Below, piece after piece: positions 36,242 to 47,285 of a DNA stretch of 64,000 bases. A model generated the notes under the pieces. That model saw nothing but the letters and a program-made list of their open reading frames with translations, was not told where the DNA came from and searched no databases. Both the position numbers and the translations under genes were made by a program. This DNA comes from Cephalopachus bancanus (Eukaryota; Chordata; Mammalia; Primates; Tarsiidae): positions 882,001 through 946,000 of the forward strand of contig JAPVLO010000570.1 in assembly GCA_027257055.1 (NCBI GenBank), written 5' to 3'. Each line of letters starts with the position of its first letter. The stretch's first letter is position 1.

Positions 36242-36995
36242 CTACAGATAAATCTGTGCTATTCTAATTGGACTTCCCTGGTAGGTAGTCTGAACTTTTT
36301 CTCTTGCTGCCTTTAGGATTTTTTTCTGTTTATACTTATTTTTTCTTAGGTGAATTATTATGTGTCTGGGAGTTGGTCTCCTCATTTGTTGTCTTGCAGT
36401 GGTTCTCGGAATCTCTTGTGTTTGAATGTTTAAATCACTGATGAGATGAGGGACTTTTTCTTGAATGATTTCATGAAATGTTTCTTCCAGTGAGGCCTCT
36501 GACTCTCTCTCTCTCTGCCTCAGGAAGGCCAATTACTCTTAGGTTGGGTCTCTTGAAGTAATCATTCATCTCTTGAAAGTTTTGTTCTGTCTTTTTAAGC
36601 TTCTTTTCTATGTTTTTGACAGTTTAGGTTAGTTCTGTGTTTTGGTCAAGCTCTGAGATTCTTTCTTCTGCTTAGCTAATTCTGCTTTCCATGCTTATTA
36701 GTTTGTTATTTATTTCCATCACAGTACTCATACTGCTGTTATTTCTGTCATCACCTCCTTTCTATTTTCCTCATCTCTCCTAAATTTTTTTTATTCTCTC
36801 TATTAATGTCTTGATGTCTGGGTTTGTTGCATGTGGCCAGTCATTCTGGGGGCTCTTCATTGTTTGTGTTCCAAAGTCTGCTTTCTCAGTGTCTGACCTC
36901 CCAGGGATCTGTGTGAGACCTATATTCCTGTTTTGGTTTTTCTTCATTTGTGCAGATTTTTCCTCCCTACTTTTTCCTTCCCTCCACTTCTTCAT
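36242..36995 (-). pseudogene. L1-G ORF1p, broken
   Basis: Two open pieces of one ORF1. The N-terminal piece (36780-36995) starts MKKWREGKSREEKSAQMKKN and ends after LIERIKKI; a frameshift then hits the coiled-coil region. The C-terminal piece (36242-36532) holds RNA-binding and C-terminal domain landmarks: 'SEASLEETFHEIIQEKVPHL', 'TARQQMRRPTPRHIIIHLRK' and 'KKILKAAREK'. It preserves the start codon and the C-terminal half that L1-F lost. Confidence 0.8.
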
Positions 36996-37099
36996 CTTCT
37001 TTAATTCTGTTATTCTGGGGTGGAGGGGTTGTTCTTACTTCTGTTTGTTCAATATCCTTTTCTTCTTTTTATATATCCTTTTGCTTTGTTCAATTCTAG

Positions 37100-38338
37100 A
37101 GTTGGCCTGTAGGTTGAGTGTGGTCCTTTTTGTAGTTTTTAATTTAATTAAGGGGGATCTGTGTTCCAAAATCTATCTGCAGATCCTGGTATCTGCCGGC
37201 AGGTGTGTGGATAATCTGAAACCCATTTCACACTGCCTTTGAATCTGTCCATGTAGTGGGTTTATAGGTTTGCTCCCTGAAAGCAATATGAGTTACACAG
37301 AGGGAAGAGAATGGAACAGGCATTGGGGGGAAGAGGGGTTGGAGAGAAAGAGGATTGAGTGGGAAAACAGATGAGCGTACTGACTGACAAGTGAAAAGAG
37401 ACACAAAGACTGAAGCAAATAAAAAGAAAAACACTAACCATGACTACAGAATAACCAACAACCATACGTGAAAGCTAAAATATTCAATGATGCCTACATA
37501 CAAGCTAACCAGTCTCCTTATTGATGTGCTATTCCTCTATACAAAGGTGGCATTTACAGAGAAATAATAATTTTAAAAGGGAATAGATTAAAATCAGCAA
37601 ACTAATAGAACCAACCAAGCACACTCTGAGTCTTCCTTTAAGTCCTATGTTCTTTCAGTTCTGATTTCTAGTTTTTTTTTGCAGCTTGGTAGATTTGTTC
37701 ACAGTTAGGGTCAGTTGCACCTGGCCTTCTGTGAACGGCAGTTCAGATCTGGGCTCCCTGCCCAGTCTATTACTCAAATCTGGCCTGTGTCTATTTATCA
37801 AGGGGGAAAAACTTCTGTCATTCTCCTTTTGATGTTGTTACTTTGGATCCCCAGCAAGTAGTGCTGTCTCACTACTCCAGTTGATCTTTATCTGCAGCTG
37901 CTGAGGCCTAGGAGTTGGCAACCAGGAGGGGAGGGAGCAGGCAATGGTAGCTGGTGGCTGTGGTGGCAGACCTCCTGGTACACAAAGGAGCTTCATGAGC
38001 CTGGCTCCAGGTAAGGGGCATGGCATGGCATGGTTGTGGCAGTGACAGCAGCAGCCCCAGTGGTTGTGATCTCAATAGATTGTGCTTGTGGGGGCTTCAC
38101 AGTCTGAGGTCATGGGTCATCTCAGGCATGGGCGGGGTGATGACCGCACGTCTGCCGCTGTGGCAACAGCCCAGCCCGCTGTGATGTTTGAGCAGTGATG
38201 GTGGCTGAGCTCCCTGTGAAGAGCAGGCTGCCAAAGATGGGAGCTGCAGTCCATGGGAGAGAGCTAGAGTCTTATTTGTGTTCTCTTTGGTGGAGTGTCT
38301 CACAGACCAACCTGCCCTGTCGCCATCTTGCCGAAAGA
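37100..38338 (-). other. L1-G 5' UTR
   Basis: Same layout as in L1-F: plus-strand A-rich section (about 37310-37600), then a GC-richer distal part ending 'cgccatcttgccg'. It would hold the element's promoter; activity cannot be judged. Confidence 0.7.
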
Positions 38339-38780
38339 GTTGGTGGATTTTTATCTAACTTTAAATACTTCACTCCACTCTCTTCCTTCTTGCCTGGTTT
38401 CTGAGCATGAGTTGAATGCATTTCTTTGCTTTGCTTTTCTGCAAATGAGTTATCCCTTCCACCAGCTTCTTTTAGAATTTTTTCTTCATCTTTGATTAAC
38501 TATAGCTTTTATATGACATGCCCTTAGGTATAAGGTTTCTTTGTCATCTATCTTGGTTGGTGGTCTTTGAGCTTTCTGAATCTGTAGCATGATGCCAGAC
38601 AATAATTTGGGCAATTTTTCTGCCATTATTATTTCAAATATTTATTCTACTTATTTATTTCTTTATTATCTTTATGGTTCTCCCATAATGCATTTGTTAC
38701 ACGATTTGTAGTTGTCCCACCATTCTTGGATACCATGTTGTTTATTTTTCAGTCATTTTATTTGTTTGTTTTATACTTTT
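38339..38780 (-). mobile_element. Ancient L1M, piece 4 of 6
   Basis: Picks up exactly where piece 3 stopped ('tttaaatacttcactccact', 'gcctggtttctgagcatgag'), then 'gagctttctgaatctgtagc' and 'ccattattatttcaaatatt', the region upstream of ORF2 in old L1s. It ends at the T-rich tail of L1-H. Confidence 0.82.
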
Positions 38781-39454
38781 GGGTTTTTTAAATATAATTT
38801 TAAAGAATGGGGTACAATTCAGAATTAGGTACAAATGGTCATAGTATAGGTAAAGTTTGAGTCTCCCTTCAGTCCCCACTTTGCCTGGTTTGAGATCAGG
38901 TACCCCTACTGATGTTGTTTCCCCCACCCACCCACACAAGCAGTACCCCTCTACTGCCAGTCCTTTTCTTAGATTATTATGGTAAAGGTTCAGTGTCTGC
39001 TTATGAGTGAGAAAATGTGGTACTCTGTTCTTTGTTTTTGTGAGAGATCACTGTGTATGATAGACTCTAAATCCATCCAAGTTGCTGTGGAATCCATGTT
39101 TGTCTTTTATGGCTGCATAATATTCCATTGTGTATATGTACCACATGTTTTAATCCAATCCAGTTTTGATGGGCAACACAGTTAGCTCCATGTTTTTGCT
39201 ATTGTGCATAGTGCTTCAATAAACATGTGTGAGCAGGTTTCTTTTTTGTAGAATGATTTGAATTCCTCTGGTTATATTCCCAGGAAGAAGATTGCTGGGT
39301 CATATGGAAAGTCAATGTCTAGTTCCTTAAAAATCACCACACTGTTTTCAAAAGAGGTTGCACTAGTTTGCATTCCCACCAGCAATGTGGAGGCATTCTT
39401 TTTCTCTGCATCCTCCCCAGCATCTGTTGTTTGTTTTGTTAATAATGGTCATTC

Positions 39455-39653
39455 CTTGCTATAAGAAAGCATTTGGCAGTAATGGGAAACTGTCAGGGGA
39501 GTGGGGGGTGGGATTGCCAGTTGAGGGAAACTGCTAGGGAAGGGAGAAGCATACCTCATCAATAAGGGTACCTGCATAATCAGTGTTTGTATACCTAACC
39601 ATGAATTATACCCCACATCTTTATAATTAAACAAAAACAAATAAAAAAACAAA
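39455..39653 (+). mobile_element. Tiny 5'-truncated L1 insertion (3' UTR only)
   Basis: About 200 bp of sense L1 3' end ('gggaaactgtcaggggag', 'gtacctgcataatcagtg', 'ccccacatctttataatt') plus an A-rich tail (aaacaaaaacaaataaaaaa), set in antisense L1-H. The flanking direct repeat is ggtcattc (39447-39454 and 39654-39661); the host L1 reads straight through when it is removed. Confidence 0.88.
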
Positions 39654-42600
39654 GGTCATTCTTACTGGGGTTAGATAACATCACAATGTGGTTTTGATTT
39701 CATTTCTCTGATGACTAGTTAGGCTGAGCACTTTTTCATGTGTCTGTTTGCTGCTGCCTGTATATCTTCTTTTCAGAAGTGTCTATTCATGTCTTTTTCC
39801 CACTTTTCAATGGGGCTGGGCATTTTTTGTTTGGTTGATTTTTGTTTTTTTTCCTATTGTCATGTTTGATTCGTTGTATTTCCTGGATGTTAGGCCTTTG
39901 TCAGATATAGCACTGGCAGATATTTTTTCCTATTCTGAGGGCTGTCGCTCCATTCTCTTGATTTTTTTTTAAGCTTTGCAAAAGCTTTTTGGTTTGATGA
40001 GGTTCCACTTGTCTATCTTATCTCTTATGGCATGGGCACTTGGGGTTTTGATCAGGAATTGGTTCCAAGTTCCAATATGCATAAGGGTGCTCATGCATTT
40101 TCTCAGGTTCTTATAGTTTGAGGTTTTATGTTTAGATGTTTGATCAATTTGGAGTTAATTTTTGTGTATGTTGTTAGGTAAGGGTTCTGTTTCTATATCC
40201 TACGTGTGGTCAGTCAGTTTTCCAAGCACTATTAACTGACTAGTTTCTCTTCTTCCCAGTGGTGGTTGGTGGAGGTTTTGCCAAGTAGAGATGGTTGAGA
40301 AATTGAAGTATTCCTTGCAGAATGCTATCCTGTTCCATTGGTCCATATGCCTATTCTTGTACCAATACCAGGTTGGTTTGATTATTGTAGCCTTAAAGTA
40401 TGTTTTAAAGTCTGGAAGCATGATGGTTCTCCCCCTTTTTTTCCTGAGGATTGTTTTGACTATTTGTGGTCGTTTAAGTTTCCATATGTATTTCTGTATT
40501 GTCACTTCCATGTCTGAGAAGAATGATGTTGGTAATTTAATGGGTATTGCATTGAATCTGTATATTGCCTTGGGGAGGACGGACATCTTAACAATGTTAA
40601 TTTTTCCTATTTATGAGCAGGTTTTTGATATATTATCTTGGACTTTTGAAATATAGGATCATATCATCAGCCAAGAGGGATAACAACTTTCTGTTTTCTT
40701 ATTTGGATCCCCTGACTTCCTTCTCTTTTCTAATTGCTTTGGCTAGGACTTCTGACACAATGTAGAACAAGAGAGATGAGAGTGGGCAGCCTAGTCTTGT
40801 TCTGATTTTCAGGAGAAATGTTTACAGTTTCTATCAATTTAGCAATATGCTGACTGTGGGTTTATCATAGATGACACTATTTTTAGGAATGTTCCTCTTA
40901 TGTCTAGGCGATTATCAAGAAAAGATGCTGGATTTAATCAAAGCTGTTTCCACATCTAATGATACAATCATGTGGTTCTTGTTTTTACATCTGTTATGTA
41001 TTTAATTAAATTTATTGTCTTGCAGATCTTGAGCCAGCCCTGTATCGTGGGAATACAGTTTTTGAGGTGTGTTGTTGGATCTAATTTGCTAGAAACTTGT
41101 TGAGAATTTTTGCATCTATGTTTATTCGGGTTGTAGACTTGCAGTTCTCTTTTACCATGTTAGTGTCATAAAATGATTTGTGGAGAATTCCATCTTTCTC
41201 AATGGCCTGTAATATTTTCAGTAGGATTGGTATCAGCTCCTTCCTGTGTATTTTGAGAATTCCACTGGAAAGCCTTCTGGTTCAGGTCTTTTTTGTTGTT
41301 GTTGTTGGTAGTATTCTTATGACAGAATCAATTTTATGGGTTGTTATTGGTCTATTTACTGTCTCAATGTCTTGTTTCAACCTTGGAATGTTGTGTAATG
41401 TCATAAAGTCCTCCATCTCATTTAGGTTATCAAGTTTGGTTCCATACAGGTGTGCATAGTAATCTTTGATAATCTTCTTTATTTCTTTGGGGTCATTTGT
41501 GATTTTAGCTATTATATTTCTGATTTTGTTTATTTGGGTCTTTTCTTTTTCTTGGTCATTCTGGCTAGGAGTTCATCAATCTTGCTTATTTTTTTAAAGA
41601 GCAAGTTTTTGGTTTTGTTGATTCTTTTTCTACAATATTTTTGTCTTCTGTGTTCCATATTTGGGCTCTTATTTTGGTGATCTGGATTCTTCTGCTAAAG
41701 TTAGTGTTTTTGTGGTCTTTTATTTCCAGCTCCCTTAGTTGATTTGTTAGGCTGTTAACTTTTAATCTTTCCAATTTCTTGATTTGTGTTCATAGAGATA
41801 TAAATTCCCTTCTTAGAACTTTTTTCATGGTATCCCATAGGTTTTGGTAGAATGTTTCTTCATTTTCAGTTGTTTCCAGGGATCTTTCAATTTCTGTTTT
41901 GATTTCTGTGTTTACCTGGCAGTTTAGTATTCTTGTCTTTGGGTTTTGGGGAGATTTTATTGATGTTATTTATTTTTAGTGCATTGTGGTCTGAGAGGGT
42001 ACATGGTATTATTTCAATCTTCTGAAATTTGTTCATGCTTGATAAGTGGCTGAGGATGTGATCAATCATGGAGTATGTTCCATGTGGTGATGAGTAGAAA
42101 GTATATTCTGTGGCTGTTGGGTGGAGTATTCTGTGGGTAACTCTTTAGTCCATTTGGTTGAGCTTCAAGTTGAGGTACCAGATCTCTGTTGATTTTTTGC
42201 CTCAGTGGTCTAACTAGGGCTGTTAGCATGGTATTGAAGTCCCCAGCTATAAGAATGTTAGAGTCAACATTATTTTTTAACTAACTTAGTAGCTGTTTTA
42301 TAAAGACTGGTGCTCCTCTGTGGTGTGCATACATGTATAAGATGGATATTTCTTGTGGATGGATTGAACCTTTTATTATTATGTAATGTCCTTCTGTATG
42401 TTTTTAAATTTTTGATAGGATAAAAGTTTTTTTTTTTTCTGATATTAAGATTATGACTCCTTCCTCCTTTTGTGGTCCATTCACCTAGATACTCATTTTC
42501 TAACATCTAACTTTAAGTCTTTGCATGTTCTTTATGGTGCAATGAGTTTTCTGGATGCAGCAAATTATTGAGTCCTGGTTTTTTATCCAGCTTGTTATTC

Positions 42601-43097
42601 TGTGTCTTTTCAGTGGTGCATTTAGTCCATTCATGTTCAGGCTGATTATTGAAATGTGACAGTTTACACTAGTCACAAGATTCTCATAAAGTTTTTTATT
42701 TGTTTTCTTTTCACTTTTGGGTTGATGTATGAGTGTGTTTTCAAGTGTTGGGTCACAATGTATTATCTCTTGATTTTGTATTCTGCTGTTTGCTTGGGAA
42801 ATGAATGGTCATTCTTTTTTTTTTCTTTTTCTTTCTTTCTTCTGTGCTTAATACCTTTTTAAGTGTCTCCTGTACAGCTAGTCTGGAAGCTGCATTATCT
42901 CTTAGTGATTGAATGTCTGGGATTTTAATTCTCCATTGCTGATGAAGCTGACCTTGGCTGGGTAAGAAATTATTTTTTGAAATTGTCTATCTTTGAGGAC
43001 TTAGAATATTTGGCTCCAGGCCCTTCTATCTTGTAGTGTTTCTGCTAATACATCTGCTGCTTTTCTGACTGGTTTTCCCCAGTAGGCATTTTGACCA

Positions 43098-43358
43098 TTA
43101 TTTCTTGCCACTTGCAGGATTTTTTGTGCCTTCTTTTTGTATGCAAATTGCTAGGTTTCTAGGCATTAGTCTTCTCATTTGATGTTTTGCAGCGTTTCTC
43201 TGTATCTCTTTTGTTTGGATGGTCACATCTCTGGTTAGATGGGGGATGTTTTCTGGGATAACTTCCTGGAACACTTGCTCCAAGTTGTTCTCCATTTCCT
43301 TTTTTTCTTCTGGGATACCAATCAGGCATAGGTTCAGCCTCTTGAAATAATCACACAT
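43098..43358 (-). pseudogene. L1-H ORF1p RNA-binding domain fragment
   Basis: 86 codons of the ORF1p RNA-binding domain and C-terminal start: 'LNLCLIGIPEEKKEMENNLE', 'VFQEVIPENIPHLTRDVTIQ', 'TKEIQRNAAKHQMRRLMPRN'. The family-typical 'GIPE' and 'RxxPR' landmarks are present. Frames on both sides are broken. Confidence 0.75.
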
Positions 43359-43899
43359 CCCTTGGAGGCTTCATTTTTTTCTTTCTGAGTTTTCTTTCTA
43401 TGTGTTTTACAGATTGGGTTAATTTCATGTTTTGGTCTTCAAGTTCTGATATTCTTTCTTCTTATTGATTAATTCTGCTTTCCATGCTTGCCATTTTGCT
43501 ATTTATTTCCTGGATGGAGTTTTTGATTTCCAAAATCTCTGTTATGAGTTCTTTCAACATAGCATCTTATCTTTCTTTTGTCTTACCCTCTTTCCATCCG
43601 TATCCTAATCCTCGTTGTATCCTGGGGCTGTTGTTAGTGAATTCTATAGTTTGGGCTTTAAAGTCTGATTTTTCAGGCGTTTTCTCTTTCTAACACTGGC
43701 AATGACCTGTGATCTTCTGTAGATTTTCTCTCATTTGTGACAGATCTATTTCTTTTCTCTTTTGTTCCATTATTCAGTGGCAGTGGGAGAGGCTTCCACT
43801 TCTGATATTTATTCATCCCCTTATTCTTCCCTGAACAGGGCTCTGAATTTGTTCTACTTTGCAACAGGGCTGTTGGCAGGAAGCTTTGCTGTCTCTTGT

Positions 43900-45572
43900 A
43901 GTTTTAAGAGTTGAATAAGGTGGAGGATGGGAAGCTAAGATTCAGAAGCTACTGTCAAGTCAAAATGTTCACTGATTGTGGTAAGTGTTTCCTGAGACCC
44001 ACTCCTCACCACCACTCTATTTTATGATGCAATGGGTATGTTTGTTTAACCCCCAAGTCTAAGATACAGTAACAGCAATGAGGAGAAAAGTACAATAAAA
44101 TATGATGGAAAAATAAAATTAAAAAAAGAATGACAAGAGCAGAAATCAAAGCAAAAAACAATTAAACACACACCCACTCACACACCAAAACAAACTTGAA
44201 TAACAATAAAGCCAAACAAAACAAAAAACAATAACTTCAATAAAATTTGGGAAAACCAAACACACACACACTCATACTCAATCCAAGATGAAGGGAGAAG
44301 AAAAAGAAAAGAAAAAAAAATGAATTCAAATTGAACTCACACGTTTTCATGCACACATTAAACATAAAAAAGAGAAGAACTAAAAAGCAAAAACAAGCAA
44401 AAATATAGAAGATGAACACTCAATCTTTCATGTACACAGATAGAAAGAAACAAAAAAATTAGCAAAGAAAGAAAAAAGATGAAAGAAAAAAGGAGGTTGG
44501 GGGATGCAGATCAAACTCACACATGTACATTCATACACAAAGAAAAAAACATTAACAAACTTAAAAAACAAAGAAACAGACAACAAAAATAAACCTTCTC
44601 TCTTGTAGCAGATTCTATAGTTGTTCCCCTCAACAGTGCCTTTGTAGTCTCCTGCAGATCTTTTGCCTCATTCACAATCTCCCCTGTATCCAGTCCAGAG
44701 AAAGAGATGGGGGTTTCAGTCCCCCCTTCCCCTTCTGATAAAATTGGGGGATCCCCACCAGTGGTAGGTACAAGATTGTCACTTCCCCAGATTCTGGTGG
44801 CAGGGGCATGCCCCGACAGACTTTTCCTGAAGTGGAATCCTCCTATCATAGCTGATGTCCAGGCTATACCTGGGTTTGTCCTTCTCAGTCATGCCCCAGG
44901 CAGGTGGGTCTAAAGTTCAGAGGATTCCCGGGGAGAAGGTGTTTGTGTCTGTCCCAGACTCAACACTGATCTCTTTGGATGTCTTCCTCATCCTTTTCTC
45001 ACCACACTCTTTGTCTTGGTGGCTAAATCAGGGTAGGGCATGGGGTGCCTGAGGCTCAGCACTTGTCCTGTCCCCCTAGAGTTTGCATTTTCAGGATATC
45101 ACCTCTAGATCACAACCAACCTCTGAGTAGTTAATCCACTGGTCACAGAGATTGGGGTCAGGTCTGTCACTCTGTGGTGAGCAAGCCGTAGCACTTTCCT
45201 GCCCAGTTTTAAATATGGTGGTGCATTGCCTCTTTCATCTTCTCCAGTGGACTCTGCCACTGGGCTCCCTCGTGTGTTTTCATTTGTAGCCTTGCTGCCA
45301 GTGTTTGACCAGGTGCTGAAGTGGTGATACAGAGCCTGGAGTCTGCTGTCTCTTCTGGCAACTTTTTCCCAATAAGGGCTTTATTGCTCCCTGGGAAGTG
45401 TTAGGGACCAAGCAGAGTGGCTAGAGCACAAGCAGTTTCACCAGAAGATCCCTAGCCACTGGCTCCCAAGTACCTGCTCAGTCAGTCACTCACATATACA
45501 CAAAATTTTTCATACATTCACTCACACTGGGACTTATTTAGTCTTACTGGCTCCACTGCCATTTTCCTGGTA
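43900..45572 (-). other. L1-H 5' UTR
   Basis: About 1.7 kb: a plus-strand A-rich, pyrimidine-poor section (44080-44590; T-rich in the element's sense) beside ORF1, then a GC-richer section. Reversed, its outer 400 bp resembles the start of L1-I at 48738. Where L1-I has two tandem units, this copy has one. Confidence 0.75.
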
Positions 45573-45639
45573 ATCACTTTTGACATTTTCTATGAGATAT
45601 CCTGAATCTCAGGGATTCTTTCCACAGCCATTACCAGTC
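45573..45639 (-). mobile_element. Ancient L1M, piece 5 of 6
   Basis: Only 67 bp, but diagnostic: 'tattctatgag...tctcagggattctttccaca' and 'gccattaccagtct' match the old L1 block that normally runs on into 'gataagcccatcaaaggcat'. That continuation is found at 45905, after the inverted-repeat arm. Confidence 0.7.
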
Positions 45640-45904
45640 TTGGGAATTATATAGAAGGAAGAGGCATTGGCTTACAGGAAAGATTTGTGCTTCTTTCAGA
45701 GTTTAGACAAGAGTTTCTCCCCTCTTTATCTAATAACATTATAAGCCACATAGCTTTTTGTTGTGAAAGATTGTGCTGTATATTGTAGAATGTTTAGCAA
45801 CATCTTTTCTTATATTAAATATATGTATATATTACCCCAACATAATTGTGACAAACAAAAAATATCTCTAGATATTGCCAAATATCCCCTGAATTAGGAG
45901 AGCA
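45640..45904. repeat. 265-bp inverted repeat, left arm
   Basis: Reverse complement of 47021-47285 with about six mismatches counted by eye (about 98% identity) and equal length. It contains a truncated, reversed MER5A plus about 70 bp of non-repeat flank. It sits inside the ancient L1M and splits it precisely, so it is the inserted copy; the right arm is the source. Confidence 0.93.
45709..45904 (-). mobile_element. MER5A (hAT-Charlie MITE), truncated copy
   Basis: Reversed MER5A: 'aacataattgtgacaaacaa', 'tctctagatattgccaaata', 'gaatgtttagcaacat'. It lacks the terminal 32 bp that the right-arm copy has, because the duplicated segment ends there. Confidence 0.8.
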
Positions 45905-46930
45905 ATAAGCACATCAAAGGCATTCTTCATGTGTATTACATTGGTTTTGATCTTGAACTTTCCTTTGTTCTTTCTTAGAATTTTCATCCCTTTTTTTCAC
46001 ATTGCCTAAGTGTTTTAGCATGCTATTCACCTTAAATATATATTTTTTTCCTTTTAGTAAGACTTGCAATTTTTTCTTGTAAGCTGTACAAGGTATACTG
46101 GGTAAAAAGGATCTGTTGCAAATAGACCTTCAGTAATATGTCAAAAAGATGTGGGGTAAAGGGAAGAATTCTATATTTCTATGATTAGGTCACAGTTTTT
46201 TATTACACCTGTACCTATCATTGTAAACTTCACAAGTGATTTTTTTTTATGTTTTTACCTCTTTAAACTTGACAGGATGACTGAAAAACCTGGAGACAGG
46301 GTTTTCCCTTCCAAAGAAGGACAAAGGGGGCTATAGTTTGATCTATCCTTTCCCTCAGCCTAATTAGGCTCTAATAAATCCTAGCAGATTAGGCTCTGAT
46401 TGAATAGTTTATCCTAAGGGCAGACCTTATTAAGAAGAACAAAGCACAGTGGAATATTATAAAATGCTTCTATTTTTCTTTCCTAAGCAAACAAGTAAAG
46501 AAAATTTTTTTCACTCTTTCAGAGTGAAAATTTGGTAGAATTCTAGGAGGTAAATTGCACACAAGTGCAGGGACTTTTGATACCTGTGTTCCCTGAAATT
46601 TTAACTCCTGAACTGAGAGCTAACTCAGTCCAGGGAGAATGTCCAGTAGTTAATGCATTACAGTTTAGGTTCTCCTACCCTCTCACTGATTCTGCAGCTG
46701 TTGCTGTTTGTGAGTTTCTGATCCACTAAGCTGTGATTCTCTGTATTTCCTTGTCTGTCTCTAATTTTTAGGGCTGTGGTTTGCCTTGTGAATTCTCACT
46801 TACAGAACCTAAGGGAAGAGTTGTCACTTTTCTTCAATTTGTCTAACATTTTACTAGTTGTTAGGAAGGAGTGGTAACTTCCATATTCCCCAAATGTCAT
46901 AACAGAATCCAGAAGTCCTGCTTTTTAAAT
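45905..46930 (-). mobile_element. Ancient L1M, piece 6 of 6 (5' region)
   Basis: Resumes 'gcacatcaaaggcattcttc' and passes through 'ccttttagtaagacttgcaa', 'tactgggtaaaaaggatctg', 'tatgattaggtcacag', 'taaacttcacaagtgatttt', 'ttgacaggatgactga' and 'ttactagttgttaggaagga', in the order of an old L1M 5' region. It appears to end near 46930. Summed, the six pieces give about 5.6 kb of one L1M copy. Confidence 0.75.
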
Positions 46931-46988
46931 AAACATGTGTAATATGTTCAACAAAAGCAATATTTTTCTTAAGTGTAATTGTCTAACA

Positions 46989-47217
46989 CAGAAGTTCTCT
47001 ATCAGGTGAAATTTTTTTCCTGCTCTCCTAATTCAGGGGATATTTGGCAATATCTAGAGATATTTTTTGTTTGTCACAATTATGTTGGGGTAATACATAC
47101 ATATATTTAATATAAGAAAAGATGCTGCTAAACATTCTACAATATACAGCACAATCTTTCACAACAAAAAGCTATGTGGCTTATAATGTTACTAGATAAA
47201 GAGGGGGAAAACTCTTG
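46989..47217 (+). mobile_element. MER5A (hAT-Charlie MITE), complete copy
   Basis: Begins 'cagaagttctctatcag' like the MER5A terminus 'cagtggttctca', continues 'aggggatatttggcaatatc', 'gagatattttttgtttgtca', 'gatgctgctaaacattctac', 'acaacaaaaagctatgtggc' and ends 'gaaaactcttg'. A degenerate 8-bp target repeat (tctaacac / tctaaact) may flank it. Its first 32 bp lie outside the inverted-repeat arm. Confidence 0.85.
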
Positions 47218-47285
47218 TCTAAACTCTGAAAGAAGCACAAATCTTTCCTGTAAGCCAATGCCTCTTCTTTCTATATAATTCCCAA
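47021..47285. repeat. 265-bp inverted repeat, right (source) arm
   Basis: Partner of 45640-45904, spaced by 1,116 bp. It includes most of the MER5A and 68 bp of its right flank ('aaactctgaaagaagcacaa' ... 'ctatataattcccaa'). Confidence 0.93.

Larger units (their letters stand above)
31590..38338 (-). mobile_element. L1-G, full-length L1, antisense
   Basis: About 6.5 kb without its Alu: 3' tail and UTR ('tttaaaattgtggagtacag'), reversed ORF2, reversed ORF1 (36240-37000) and 5' UTR ending 'cgccatcttgccgaaa'. TSDs of 14 bp with two mismatches: gttagttgattttt (31576-31589) and gttggtggattttt (38339-38352). It lies 626 bp from L1-F in the same orientation and is visibly of the same subfamily. The reverse-transcriptase active site at about 33500-33535 still reads [10 protein letters not shown], but the frame around it is broken. 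A foreign segment of about 39 bp sits in its endonuclease region (35211-35249). Confidence 0.93.
38781..45572 (-). mobile_element. L1-H, near full-length L1, antisense
   Basis: 3' tail and UTR (38781-39450), reversed ORF2, reversed ORF1 (about 43000-43700) and a long 5' UTR (about 43900-45572) whose end 'actggctccactgccatttt' matches, reversed, the start of L1-I. A short sense L1 tail is inserted at 39455-39653, and about 0.4-0.5 kb of ORF2 is deleted at about 40622. The active-site strand reads LLADDMILYF. It belongs to a 5' UTR type different from L1-F/L1-G. A weak candidate TSD is acttttg on each side. Confidence 0.88.
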
